Below, in pieces: positions 12,701-24,700 of a stretch of DNA of 38,744 nucleotides. The position numbers and the translations under genes were made by a program. Under the pieces are notes generated by a model, which was not told the origin of the DNA, ran no database searches, and saw only the letters and a program-made list of their open reading frames with translations. Source of the DNA: Choristocarpus tenellus KU-1152 (Eukaryota > Phaeophyceae); NCBI GenBank assembly GCA_964200185.2, contig CAXNAD020000034.1, positions 1 to 38,744 of the forward strand, read 5' to 3'. Position 1 is the stretch's first letter. Each line of letters opens with the position of its first letter.

Positions 12701-15700
12701 CAACCATCACTATACATTTGCATGTTACTAGATACACAGAATGCAACGTGCCTTTCCACCAACACCAAACACACACAAAATAAAATAAAAGAGGACATAG
12801 GAGGCATACTTGCTACCTCTGCTCCTTTCCCTATTCTCACCAAAAGCCCCTCCATTAGAAGATATGCCAGCTCGTCATGAAGGGAGGAATCCCTAGCCAA
12901 CGTATTAGCTACACCTGAAGCTGATCTGGAGGTAGTCCCAGGCTCCCTACTGTAAGGCCCCCCTGATCCGCCGACAACCCACTGCCCTCGTGATTTTGAT
13001 GGCATTTGGGAACTTACAGAAATTAAACTTTGTAGATACCCAACTGCCAATGCACGTCCACTTGTCAGAGGAATTACACCAGGCAGTGTCAGAGAGGTCC
13101 TAGAAGACCTTGCCAACTGCGTGGTACCTTTGGGGTTAGGGCTTTGAGAAATGGGGGCAGAGTCCATTGCTGATCTCGCCTCAGTCTCAGCCTTCGCCCT
13201 ACCAGCCTGTGGGTATGAATATCATAGTGGAGAGGGGTAGCAGAAATGGATATTACAACCTTTACTAGGGAAGGCATTCTAAGGCTAGCATGGACTTGAG
13301 AAAATCCCACTTGGCTAACAATACAGTTCATGGGATAATCCTTGCTTCCAATACACTCACACCAGAATCATGGACTATCATATTCGTTCAAGGTCAACAA
13401 ACAAGGCAAAATACAACCCTACATGCTCCAAATGGGCATACAAGATGCTGCAGCTTAGACAAGAAAAGGTACATTCTCGTGGGAACACGCCTTTCGTGCA
13501 GGTTCACAGGTGGCTGCTTAGTTCATCTTGAGGCAATCACATGTACCCACCAGATATAACAGATGCGCTCATACATAGCTAATACCTACTAGCCCAGTAC
13601 AAAAGTACAAATTTTGAATTACAGGCTCTTGAGCCAAACCTTGGTCATAAATAGCCCAATAGTCAATACAATGTCAATACAATGTCAATACACAGGAAAC
13701 GAAAAAGAACACTGAACAAACATCAACCCATAGAACTCAACCAAGAACAGAAACATATACAAGGACAGTACAGCAAACCATTTGGTGATGACAGACTTGA
13801 AAGAACATGCGTCTGGCACAGTCCTTGACCTGTCCTTGACCTGTCCTTGACCTGTTCGGAGTCAGATGCCCCCCCCCCAATTCCTCACCTCAGATGGTGT
13901 AACGCCCTTCAGGAACAAAACCACATCCTGAGCTGCCAGCCCTTTTCCTCCCGCATTAAATAGTTCTTGCCCCTTCCTCCCCCCACCTCCCCTCCTACTC
14001 TCATCTCCTCCTACGCCTGGTCTTCGCAAGTGCCCTGTTGTTCCATTTCCCAGAGAAACTCCAGTAAAGACTGAGAGGCCCAGGGCAGGGTCGGCTTCAA
14101 TCAAAGGTCTTGCTGCACGAAGAACCAATACAGGGTGGTTAGGGTCTGGTGATAGCCACAGCTCTCTAAGGTACACAGCCAGCCAACGGTGGAAGTCTGC
14201 CTTGGTCCATACACCAGTGGCGCCACTGTTGGGCGTTTGTGATGATGCTACAGCAGCACCGGGTGGGGGGGCAACACACCTGATAGTGTGGTAGGGAAAA
14301 GCAAGTAAGCACACTATGGTAGGCTTAACATGGGAGATGTGTAGACAGGCACCCCACTATACACGCTTGAACTATGTTTTAGTACTCCTTTGCTGCACTT
14401 GTTGACAAAACTTGAAAGGAGTACTAACCTTGGGAAATGGAATGTGTAAGGCAAACATTGTATACTGTCTATCATTAAAAAAAACCCATTAGTATGTGGC
14501 TGCATGCAGAAGATACACAACTGCCATTGGACCCTTTACAGTTGGTCGGCACAAACCCATTGAACAAGCTCTTGTCCAGTCTAGGAACTGACGGGTGACC
14601 TAACACACAGTTGATGTTCAAAAAGAACTTTCCACCTCTGAGGAGTCACTAACAAGAACATCAACCTTGCATTAGCAAATTGCAAGTATTAGGACAGTCC
14701 AAACCTTGTCTTGGTGTGTTAACCAAATATTTGCAACTTCAAGGATACTCACTCTTGGAAGTCAACAGTCACTCGCTGAATTTTGCCAAGGGCTACCTAC
14801 TTCTCACTTGACACTGCTTCATTCTACCCCATCCAAAGTGTTCAATACAACCACAGCACACTAGGATAATAATTGTCAAACACAAAACAGACCTGCAAAT
14901 CACTTTGCACTGCCATGCACAATAATGAAAGAGCCTAATAAAAGTTTCCTGCATATCTCAACTCACACCCTGACAATAAAAACACAAAGCTGTAGTCTGA
15001 ATAGCACTTAAAATCAGTCAATAAGTTGTAGTTCAAAGAAAATGAGCGGCTCAACATAGAGATGTGTCAATCAACATAGAGATGTGTCAATCAACCCCCT
15101 ACTACGCTTCATCCTGTCCAAGGGTAGTGCATCTAAATCGATAAGTGCAATGCGCAGCAATGTAGACAACTGTAATATGACACCGTACCTGCACAACATT
15201 ATTAGTAACACTTTTAATAACACTTTTAGTAACACTATTAATAACACTTTTAATAACACTATTAATAACAAAAATACTGAAAATCACAATCACATGGATG
15301 AGGGCTAAAACCATCCACCTCATAACATTCCCTCTTGGGTCTCTTGCCTATCCTCTGTAGCTAGTGCCAAAGCCTCCCTATGCCGTCCCCTACCCCGATG
15401 AAGCCAGAGCAGGGCCTCCACAAATGTAGGTCCTCCAGCAGCCAAAAGAGGTGCACAGGCTTCCAGTTGGCACCGGTTGGGGCCACTCAGCAGCTCAATC
15501 TATCAGTGCATAGGTGCATATATATATATATTGGATAGTTCATCAAGCAAGGGTAGTCCAGGGCACATTTTAAAAGTGCTGAAACTCATCCATTTGATGA
15601 TAGAATGTATCAATATACCATATTTTTTTTAAATACCAAGAATAATGATTTGCTGGTAGTGGAGACAATACCACAATACCACAGGAAAATAGAAAACTTG

Positions 15701-18700
15701 CCCAAGTAAAACGTATGACACAATATTGAATGATTCTTGAAATTCTACCCAGCAAACTATTTATTTTTCTTGTACAACTGCTTTTACGAAATATAGCAGA
15801 CGCCTTACTACCCTGTACATTGATGACATCGATGATATGGACTGATGAAAAAACTCCAGTACCAGGAATGACCAAGGAGCACATTCAATCCAAGGGGTGC
15901 ACAGTGTGCAGAGTGGCGGAAATCTTGTGCTTCATTACCTGAACAAGTATGTTCCCAGAACAGCATAGTTAACACAGCCTTAACTGAGACAGGAAATGCC
16001 TTGCAAAGACATACATCAATCTTGAAAGAATAAACATTGTATAGTGCTCTGCAACTTGTACAAGATGGTCTACACTTCCTGATCTACAACCAAATCGCTT
16101 ACTACTAGTGGGAGAGAGGAATCAACTGTTGCATTTATCATAAATGATGACCCCACTCACACCCTAACCACCCACCAATGCATTGTTCCTTGGAGGACCG
16201 CATTGCATGTATGCCGACAGCAGAACTGTGTCTACAAGCTCTGCCGTTTGTAGTGCTGTTTGTAGTGCCGTTTGTAGTGCTGCTTCACCCTCATTTCCCA
16301 TCGCAACACTCCCCCCAATCACAATTGAGTCAGGTTCTAGCTTTGGCTAGACCATGATGGTACACGTGTCAATAGAGTGACAACAAAAAAATGAGACATT
16401 AGGGTTAGGGTTAGGGTGACAGAGTTTTAGCTCACAAGTAACATTTGAAGTTAGGGTTAGGGATACAATGTGCAATACAATACAAGGCATATATGCAACA
16501 GGGTTAGGATCAGAGCATTTCAGGACCTGCAGGCGGCTGTTCTTCAAAAACAAATCCAACATGTAGGCAAATCTGACTCGATGTTTTCGGCACCTCAAAT
16601 TTGAACAAAGATCACTAATCCATATCTGTCGTACCCCCGGTGTGCATAATATTGGCCAACAACACCTTGTACCAGATAGGTCTCCATTTACCTGACACCA
16701 AACAAAAAAAAATCAACTTTGTGATGGACAAGTTACGGACAGCATCACCACAAAGGACACACAAAGGACACACTTAAGAGCACGCTCACAACCCTCCTTC
16801 ACCCTCTTATCCACACACCTCCTCATCTCCAGCGTCAACACAGTCAAAACGATCAGCTGCAGCAATCACAGCACCCCTGTGTTTCTCCAGGAAGCGCACA
16901 AGAGCACTTGCAGCACGGCTCCGGCTCACCTGTTGCAGGCCACATAAAGTGCACGTTCTGTTATATTTTATCTTGTTCAAATCAGATCATTGAATCGTTA
17001 ATAAAATGTTGTCACCTACCTAATAATATTACCTTGACATAATGTTTCTACTTTACAAACCATGTAGTACTATGAACAACTTGGTATGACAACACTTGCA
17101 CTGTGTTCACCATTGGCACTGACAGCAACATACAAATGAGGTTGTAGTGTATTACTATTGCTCCTGTAACTGGTTCTGTTGCTAATGAAGCAATCAAAAT
17201 AACTTCTCTGAATGGTTTCAAGCAATGCTAGTGATATGGTGCTACCAATGCCTCTCAATCCAGAAAGTATTTTTGCCCTGACAATAATAAGTACCAATAC
17301 CTTTAAACAAACTTGTACTTTTCTAGTTTACATTTGGAATAAAATATATAGGGAATAATATATATAGGGAATAATATATATAGGGAATAAAATATATAAT
17401 ATCCATATTGAAGGTTTGCCTGTTTATAGCACCAGACTAATTTAGTGTGCAGAACACCAAGAGAGTTTTATTAGTTACTCGAAATACCTACCAGCAACAG
17501 AAAATACCCAACTTTTGCAAGAGGCCATCATCAAATGGTTTAGGTAAGCAGGACAAGAATGGTCCCACTGAACACAGATACTCTTCCAAAAATACTACAA
17601 AACAGACCTGGACAGGAAGCTGCTAATCCATACAAAAGGTATTACTTTACTGATTGCCTTTTTGAGGGTGTTACAAGGATCTTATCAATTAAATATTGAA
17701 AACTATATAGGAAGAGGGTAAAAAATGTCAAGGGTCTCGGCACAAGCTGCAGCGTGCCACCATCTCCAAAATGACCTGCTGGTACCAAAAGCAGGCAACT
17801 TGAGGCATCAACTGTTATCTGGACATCAACTGTCTCAAGCACAGTCAACATCCTGGGCAAGCCTGCAAAATATGACACTGTACTACTGCTGTAAAAGTAA
17901 TGGGGGCCCACACTTACCCTGATTGAAAAGGTACACACAGTTGTCAATCCAAGTGGACATCACAGCAATAGTAGGACACATAGTGTACCAAAACAGCCCC
18001 CCCCAGATTTTGTCCCAAGACTAGCATCCAGGGTCAAAGAGATTTAAAGGAAAGAGATTTAGAGAGATCCTTACCACACAAATTGATACTGAAGTAGGAA
18101 GTGCATAGGTACACACCATGGTCAATGAGACACACCATGGTCAATGAGACCCCCAAGTTCTCCCAGACTGCCATTGGTAGTTGAGTGAACAAGTTCAAAA
18201 AAATTTACCCCTAAAAGAATCAAGCAAGATAAGAGCCATCTGCCAAACAGCACCAGCATCAGGTGACTCTCTTAAGTTTTTCTTTGAGTGACCATGAACC
18301 TCTGCAAATACCTCTGCAAATAACTAAACTTGAGGAGCATACTATCAGCTGAGTCAAAACATACTCAAATCTGAATTAAATTACAGTCATAGTCAATGTC
18401 CAGAAACACCTCCTGAAAGCTTCACTGGGTCTGTAATGTCTGTCTATGATATGCCTCTGGAGTATACCTCCAAAATAGATGTAAACAGCAGAAGCAACAC
18501 CAGGTACCTAGAACCTTTCAACAGAAGAACAGGACACCAAAACACACACACTGCACTATTGTGTCTTCTACTATAGGTATCATACCATGTATCAATAGCG
18601 TAACATCTCTCCTTTTGTACCCATCACCAACAGTAAGAATAAAAATTAACAACCCAACACATTGCACTGAATCTATCTGTCACAAATCATATTGGATCAT

Positions 18701-21700
18701 CGCCAGTACTCTCACCCCTGTCACCACTCTTGGGGGTCTATGTGCCTGTTCTTCATTTGTAGCATGTGCACTTTGCAGCGATTGCCAGTATGGTGTGGCA
18801 CCCTTGCCATCTTTGCCTAAAGAGGAAAAATACAATGCAGGTACTTGGTGAGCTAAAACTAATGTTGCTAATTCATCTTCATTATTACCATTAATATTAT
18901 CATTCAATTAAAACAATGGAGGGAAACATTCAGTGTAGCTTGGGCACTATCTCAGGAGCATGCTCAATTTGTACTATGTATATGCAGCCACAACAACTTA
19001 AGTCACTCACTTAAATTAATCCTAAAAACATTTCATACCTCCATGACAGATAAATGTACAAGGAAAGTAATTAGCAAACCAGGCCTTTCTCAGGATTGAA
19101 TCATCATTCTACATGTACTTGCACAGCATTGACCAACAGGAATGGCTTCTTAACATTAATGCTACATATCTTACCCCAATCCTGATCTTAGATGCAGCAA
19201 AACATATCAGCAACTGCACCATTTTGAGATCATCAGCTACTCAACTGTGAAATTCATAACAAGCTGAAATTTTATCTTCATGATTTTCCAAAGGGTCTTA
19301 TTGAAGTATGTATGACACCTTGTAAAGTAGCAAACAATAACCTTTACTAGAGTCTACTACTACTTCCTAATTCTTAGCACACCATGGATGTTGACGATGT
19401 ATGATGTCACCATGGATGTTGTGCCCTTTACTCCAACCCTCAGCATATAAAACATTAAAACCACACCATACATCCACTAAGACTCAGACATAAACAACTA
19501 CACCTTCTTGAGGCACAGCATACTCTGGTGGTGCCAGAGATGGGAACAGCCCCACCACCCTTGCAACTGGGGTGTCTGCTGCAAGAAAGTGCCCCACTGC
19601 ACCCTCATAGTCTCCCCATGAAAAGAGGTCATAAGCATATCGCTCATGGATAGTCCGGATGTCCACCGATCCCAGCACAGACATGTCCTATCATCAATAA
19701 ATGATTGTGACAAAGTACATATACCAGAGATGTGAATGAGGTATCATCTTTCCTGTTGTTGGATGAATATCACAATTGCCTATCTAGCTCTTCTCGATGT
19801 GGCCTGTTGTACCTCACATATGCAGGAATAGGTTGAATTGACTTTGGTTGACGCCATACTGTGGTGAATGTACTCTAAGGAAGCGAATTCAAAATAATGC
19901 AGCAGTTACTAACAACTGCATCCCCCTGGTAAGGCAAGAATTGTATTTTTTCAACTGACAACTGGTTTTAGCTCCAAGTAAACATCAAACCACAAACACT
20001 TGAGACAAGACATCCCACCTTACACATGGCGCATAGGCTGAGTGCATCCTCATAGCTTCCAGAATCCACAAGAGTTTCAACCTTCAACAAACACAGATTA
20101 TGAGGGAGGGTCACAGCCTGAGGATTGCGCAAACCAATTATGAGCATCAACATACAGTCTCCTCCAGTGGTGCCATTATCATCAAAAATATAGAACAGTA
20201 CACTTCTCATCTACACTCTTCCAAAGCATCAATCAATGAAACACATAGACTTGAAACAATTTGAAGACACAAACCACGTACTACACCACAATTTTAACCC
20301 TTCACCTTTGTCCTCCCTCTCCTCTGGCAATCTACACAAGAATCACTCAGGAAGCTTTCAATGTATCACTCATCTGTGCAAGATACAATCCCCACCTGAA
20401 ACTCAATTGGGATGAGCTTGAGGAGGTTGACGGAGGTACCTGTTGCTACATACGTAAGGGCCCCCCTTCCTCCTCCTACAGGACAACTTGTCATGCATGT
20501 TGCTCCTGATATGTCGATGGTCTGTAGAGGGGCAAGGCTGGCAACATCATGCACCTCCACCTGACCACAGGAAGACAGGGCAGGGAGCAAGCTATTATGC
20601 TGAGATGTGACACCATGCCATAGTAGGATTTACTAAGACAATGAGCACATCTACCCAACTAAAACTGAAAATAGGATAGGTACAGTCTGGGTACACCAGA
20701 TATATGTGACTATTGCACAACATGCGTGGATTAGGCAAACAGGGGTATGGTACAAGGCAATCATGCACTATGATAATATTGATAGTAGTTGTGCTGACAA
20801 AAAGACAGCATAAGTGTGTACACTCCTTTAATGGCTGCCATGGTGCTGCATATCAAGCATCAAAAGTTAAGAGGTCCTAAAAGTGTGCTTCAGTACACAG
20901 TGCACCCTGGTCTGCATAACTCAATCACACCTGACGAGGCAGTACAGCAACAAAGAAAGCTGTTGACAGGTCTACTGAAATTGGTGGAGCACTCCATGTC
21001 AGTCGTTCCTCGTGTCCACGCCCAATAAGGTCCACCAAAAGACCACGAGAACCACTGCAACAATAAAAGCATGGTAACAGCAATAAAAGCATGGTAACAG
21101 CTAAGATGTCAGGTTGAGGCGAATGTAAACAATGACACCTATTTCATCACCAATGTCACCACCAATATCACCACCACATTTTGTATCCCCTGTACCAATG
21201 AAATGAAACAATCCCGCAGTTACGAGGTGAACCTCAAAGTGGAGGCAACCACTAGATGATATGAATCACAAATGATTTCATGTATAATGTAGATTATCTT
21301 TGTCGAAGTAGGACTTCAATTGGACGCATATGCACCATGGTCACAAATTGCTAAAGATTGCATGCAGAGTCTAGCACAAAAAAACTGTGATCATGCATAC
21401 TGCAAGGATCAAGCATGGCTACACTACAAGCTACAGGATACAGCACAAGTATATTCTCTCTTATTATGCAATACAACTAGAGCATCAAGTCACTCTGAGC
21501 AACTAGTCAGGAAAATAAAAAATATGACTAAATGATCAGCAAGATCCGACCTCCACTCTGTGTATACCCTTAACTGTACCTGGAGAGGAGTACCCTTGAT
21601 CCACGTGCTGCTGATGCCTTTACTGCCAATATAATGCCATTGTTGTTTACTCCACTAGTACCTCCAAGTCCAGCTGATGAAGATAAGCTGCCACCGCACA

Positions 21701-24700
21701 GTAAAATGAAATATATGGCCCGGGAAGGAAATTGTGAATTGGATACAAAGGTGTGTAGAGAAGCACAACCATCTTCCTCCTCATCCATCTCATGCAAGTT
21801 TGTGTCCACATACTCAGCAGACTCTTCATTAGTCTCTTTCACATTCAAGTAATGGTGTGCCGATTTCTTTAAGAATTGCATAGGGTCACTATTACAGATA
21901 AGAGATAGATATACTTGGCATCATCCAGAAACATGACCATGGATTGAGACACCAAAAAAATAAATAAAAAGACCAATCACATCATACTATCCTTACAATC
22001 TACCATCACACAATCACAGGAATAGCCGTTTTACTCTACTTTTCACACATCTCCATGTACTGCACACAACTAAAAAGGAAACAAACTACACAAACAAATT
22101 ACAATAACTAAGGATGACCTGACAGATGCACCAGACCTTTAGTTCCTCTCTCTTAAATTGGAATTCAACTTTTCCATGCCCCTCACTCCGTAAGCATAAT
22201 GAATGCCATCCCCCCCACAAGAGTCGTGCCTGAGACGATCTAACAGTGTGCATCAGCACCACTGCAAACATCACAGACTGCAAACCAGACCTCACCTTGA
22301 CACTCCGGAGGAATCAAGTTGGTCCCGCTCCGAAAGAAGGAGCACTGGAGTCAATGCACCAGTCGTAGTATCTAAAACACTATATTCCTTCCGGAGTGAC
22401 ATCACCAGCTTCAGAAATATGTTGAGATTGGAAATAGAGGGTGGATTTGAATCACATTTAGTTGTACCTTTATTGGCAGTCATAGGACAACACTTGTGAA
22501 CTGATTATTTGACACTTCTCATCACACAGTTGTTCCCTTATCATTTCTGGGGGAGAAGAAGTATGAAAAGGTGTGACACCATGCCTACTGCAAAGTATAC
22601 ATGTTGGCATGGGCTCACCCTCGATCCCGTCACACTCCCACCCATTGCTGTTTCAGTAGGTACCAATGCCAATACCCGAGGTGTTTCAGGGAGTGGAAAC
22701 TCCTTTCGAGGTGCAAGGCTCACAGCCTGCCAAGCCAGGACCTGCAACACAAAGTGTAAACATTTTGTTGGAAGTAAGATTACTTTGTTTCGGTATTCTC
22801 CTTAGAAGATTGTACATGACCACAAGTGCACCGCATATGAATTATGGCTATGAAAGGAGAACAGGGGTGCCTAAATGGAACATTGGTAGAGAACTACCAC
22901 GTGAGGTACTGTGCATGAGGTGATATTGTAGCTGTGCTGTATGTACATTGGGTTAGCTACAGAGTGGGATGTCACACGGCAAGACTTAACACAACTTCAA
23001 CATCACTGACAATGAATGTACACTTCAACATTGAAAAATGCAAATGTGAACAAATGTCAAAAGAATACAACCTACAGACAAGACGGTCACGGACTATGGT
23101 AGGAACAAACAAGATGGAATCAACTACTATTCCGTCTTGCCTAGCATGATGTTCTTTGTTAAAAAGTAGGCCATCCAAAGCACCAGGGCTAGCTCATTGT
23201 CTACAATGTCTTGGAATAATATGTTCTAAATGCTATGATTAATGGTCCCCATCCCTAGCAAGATTGGAAATAAAACCATCCCCAATGACAATTCAGAAGT
23301 GCAATAAATCTTAAAGCAACAAGGGACTACATCCTTTAGTCAACACCCAAGTACTCCCGGATTCGAGACAAAGTCTAACTTTTGACTGAAGAAAACAACG
23401 CATATTTCTCTCATGAAGTCATATTTCTCTAATGAAGTCATATTTCTCCAAGTCATATTTCTCTAATGACTCTAATGACTCTAATGAATTCAGACAGCAA
23501 CAAAAAGAAAATAGCAAAACGATCCACAAGACAAGAGATGAGGATCCCAGTGACCTTCAGTAAGTGAGGATCAAGCAGATCAATGACAAAGAGGTGACCC
23601 CCAAAGAAAGCAATACATCCTTTGAAGTAGCAAGTAAATGGGTCAGGTTATGCAAATCAAAGTATTTTGTGTAGATTTGCAGTAGAGGGGCATAGCTGGG
23701 GTGAGAGTCCAACCTGAAGGCGCTTCTTGTTGGCCACAAACACCAAACGTTGTGCTTCATCAATGCAAAAGCATGACGCTCCCTTCGTCTCAGGCACACT
23801 CGCCAGGGGACGATATGTGTACAGGTCATACGCTACAAGCTTCCAAAAGGATTGTTCCATTCCAGGCGTCAGGAATGGGGAGAAAAGGGGTGGGTGAGTG
23901 TGTGTATAGACTTGAGACATGTTCAAGGCATAAGATATCCTTACAAAGTGAAGGTAATCCGACCACTTCAGACCTCAACAGTGGTAAGGACCCTACCCCT
24001 AAGGCTGCGGACCAGCTTAATCAGGTACGACCTGCTTACTATTCTGCATTGGTCCATCGGTAGAAGAGTGGCATGTTATCAGCTTAAAAGCTAAAAGAGA
24101 CCACAATCCAAATTGCACTCGTTGAGACAGCAACAGGTCCCTGCACTGAACAAACCATCGAGCGGTCACAAACCGGACAAGGTCGAATTCATGTTTGCTG
24201 GAAGAGTATGCTGCTCTGTTAGAAGTTTTCTTTACCTGACTATCCAGAATCCCCAGCAGTGCTCGCCAGCCTTCAACAGCAAGAAGCCCTACTACCGGTT
24301 TCCTGTCGACTGCAAGGCCTTTCCGAAGACTTTCCACCTCGCGGCACTCAAATGACCCTGCACGAAGGGCGTTTGTGGTATCTCCCCTACACTCATAGGC
24401 TACCAGGCTGCCGTCTGTTGTACCCACGAACATTCGCTCGCCAGCACCGACTACTGCAATGGTGCTCACCTGTTAAAAAAAAAGAGCGAGACCTAGTTTT
24501 CAAGTTGCTTTTGAACTTACTCGATGTTGCACTCACCATAATTTATAGCTTTTTTTCCACACGATCACGACGCACATGCATACCATGAACGCATCCTCAA
24601 ATGAAAAGCCAGTGGATGACAATCCAACTATTGCAACTTCTATGTCCAATTTTCCTAGGAAATTTGCTTCGGTGGGTTGTCTGCCGATATTGTGACAATT

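Larger units (their letters stand above)
9435..20081 (-). other. VPS39 clathrin-heavy-chain-type repeat region
   Basis: About residues 384-1138. Diagnostic segments: VETLVDSGSYEDALSLCAMC; HERYAYDLFSWGDYEGAVGH followed by VVGLFPSLAPPEY; ALVRFLEKHRGAV; LVDTVLLSAYMQ; CAPLLAAGGPTFVEALLWLH; HPVLVLRAARPLIEADPALG; LHDELAYLLMEGLL; HFLEEHALLLSRLGRHDEVL; DREVAEAYCARIW; ALALLPADTPVSQLLPFLSS; QIVHQLCRADYVNVKYEMIR. The last matches the segment that in canonical VPS39 directly precedes the zinc finger. Two exons (14279-13889 and 13206-12841) carry long Gly/Arg/Ser-rich insertions not expected in the family, probably disordered loops, and these account for much of the extra length. Confidence 0.87.
20396..24469 (-). 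other. Citron-homology (CNH) propeller of VPS39
   Basis: Exons 2-8 (about residues 53-383) encode the N-terminal propeller. Landmarks in order: VSTIAVVGAGERMFVGTTDG (first blade), LVAYDLYTYRPL and ETKGASCF, LAWQAVSLAPRKEFPLPE, LVMSLRKEYSVLDTTTGAL, GSRGLLVDLIGRG with LTWSAPPISV and FVAVLPRQ, and VEVHDVASLAPLQTI. Each matches the order of blades in plant and animal VPS39. Splice phases are 0,0,0,2,2,0 through this section. The exon at 21687-21580 (SLSSSAGLGGTSGVNNN) is a low-complexity insert before the LLVD blade. In the family this region contacts Rab7 and membrane cargo. Confidence 0.85.

Noticed and set aside
17642-17947. 101-codon minus ORF inside the VPS39 gene
   Set aside because: The flanking exons (18716 and 16929) join in phase and match VPS39, and the ORF shows no similarity to it; probably a chance open frame in an intron.
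22086-22295. Minus-strand ORF between VPS39 exons at 22296 and 21687
   Set aside because: No VPS39 similarity; exon 22408-22296 (phase 2) joins exon 21687-21580 in phase without it.
23555-23619. Possible VPS39 exon reading GCIAFFGGHLFVIDLLDPHL
   Set aside because: It is 65 nt long and would shift the frame, while the flanking exons (ending KKRLQ and starting VLAWQ) join directly in phase 0 and match VPS39 without a gap.
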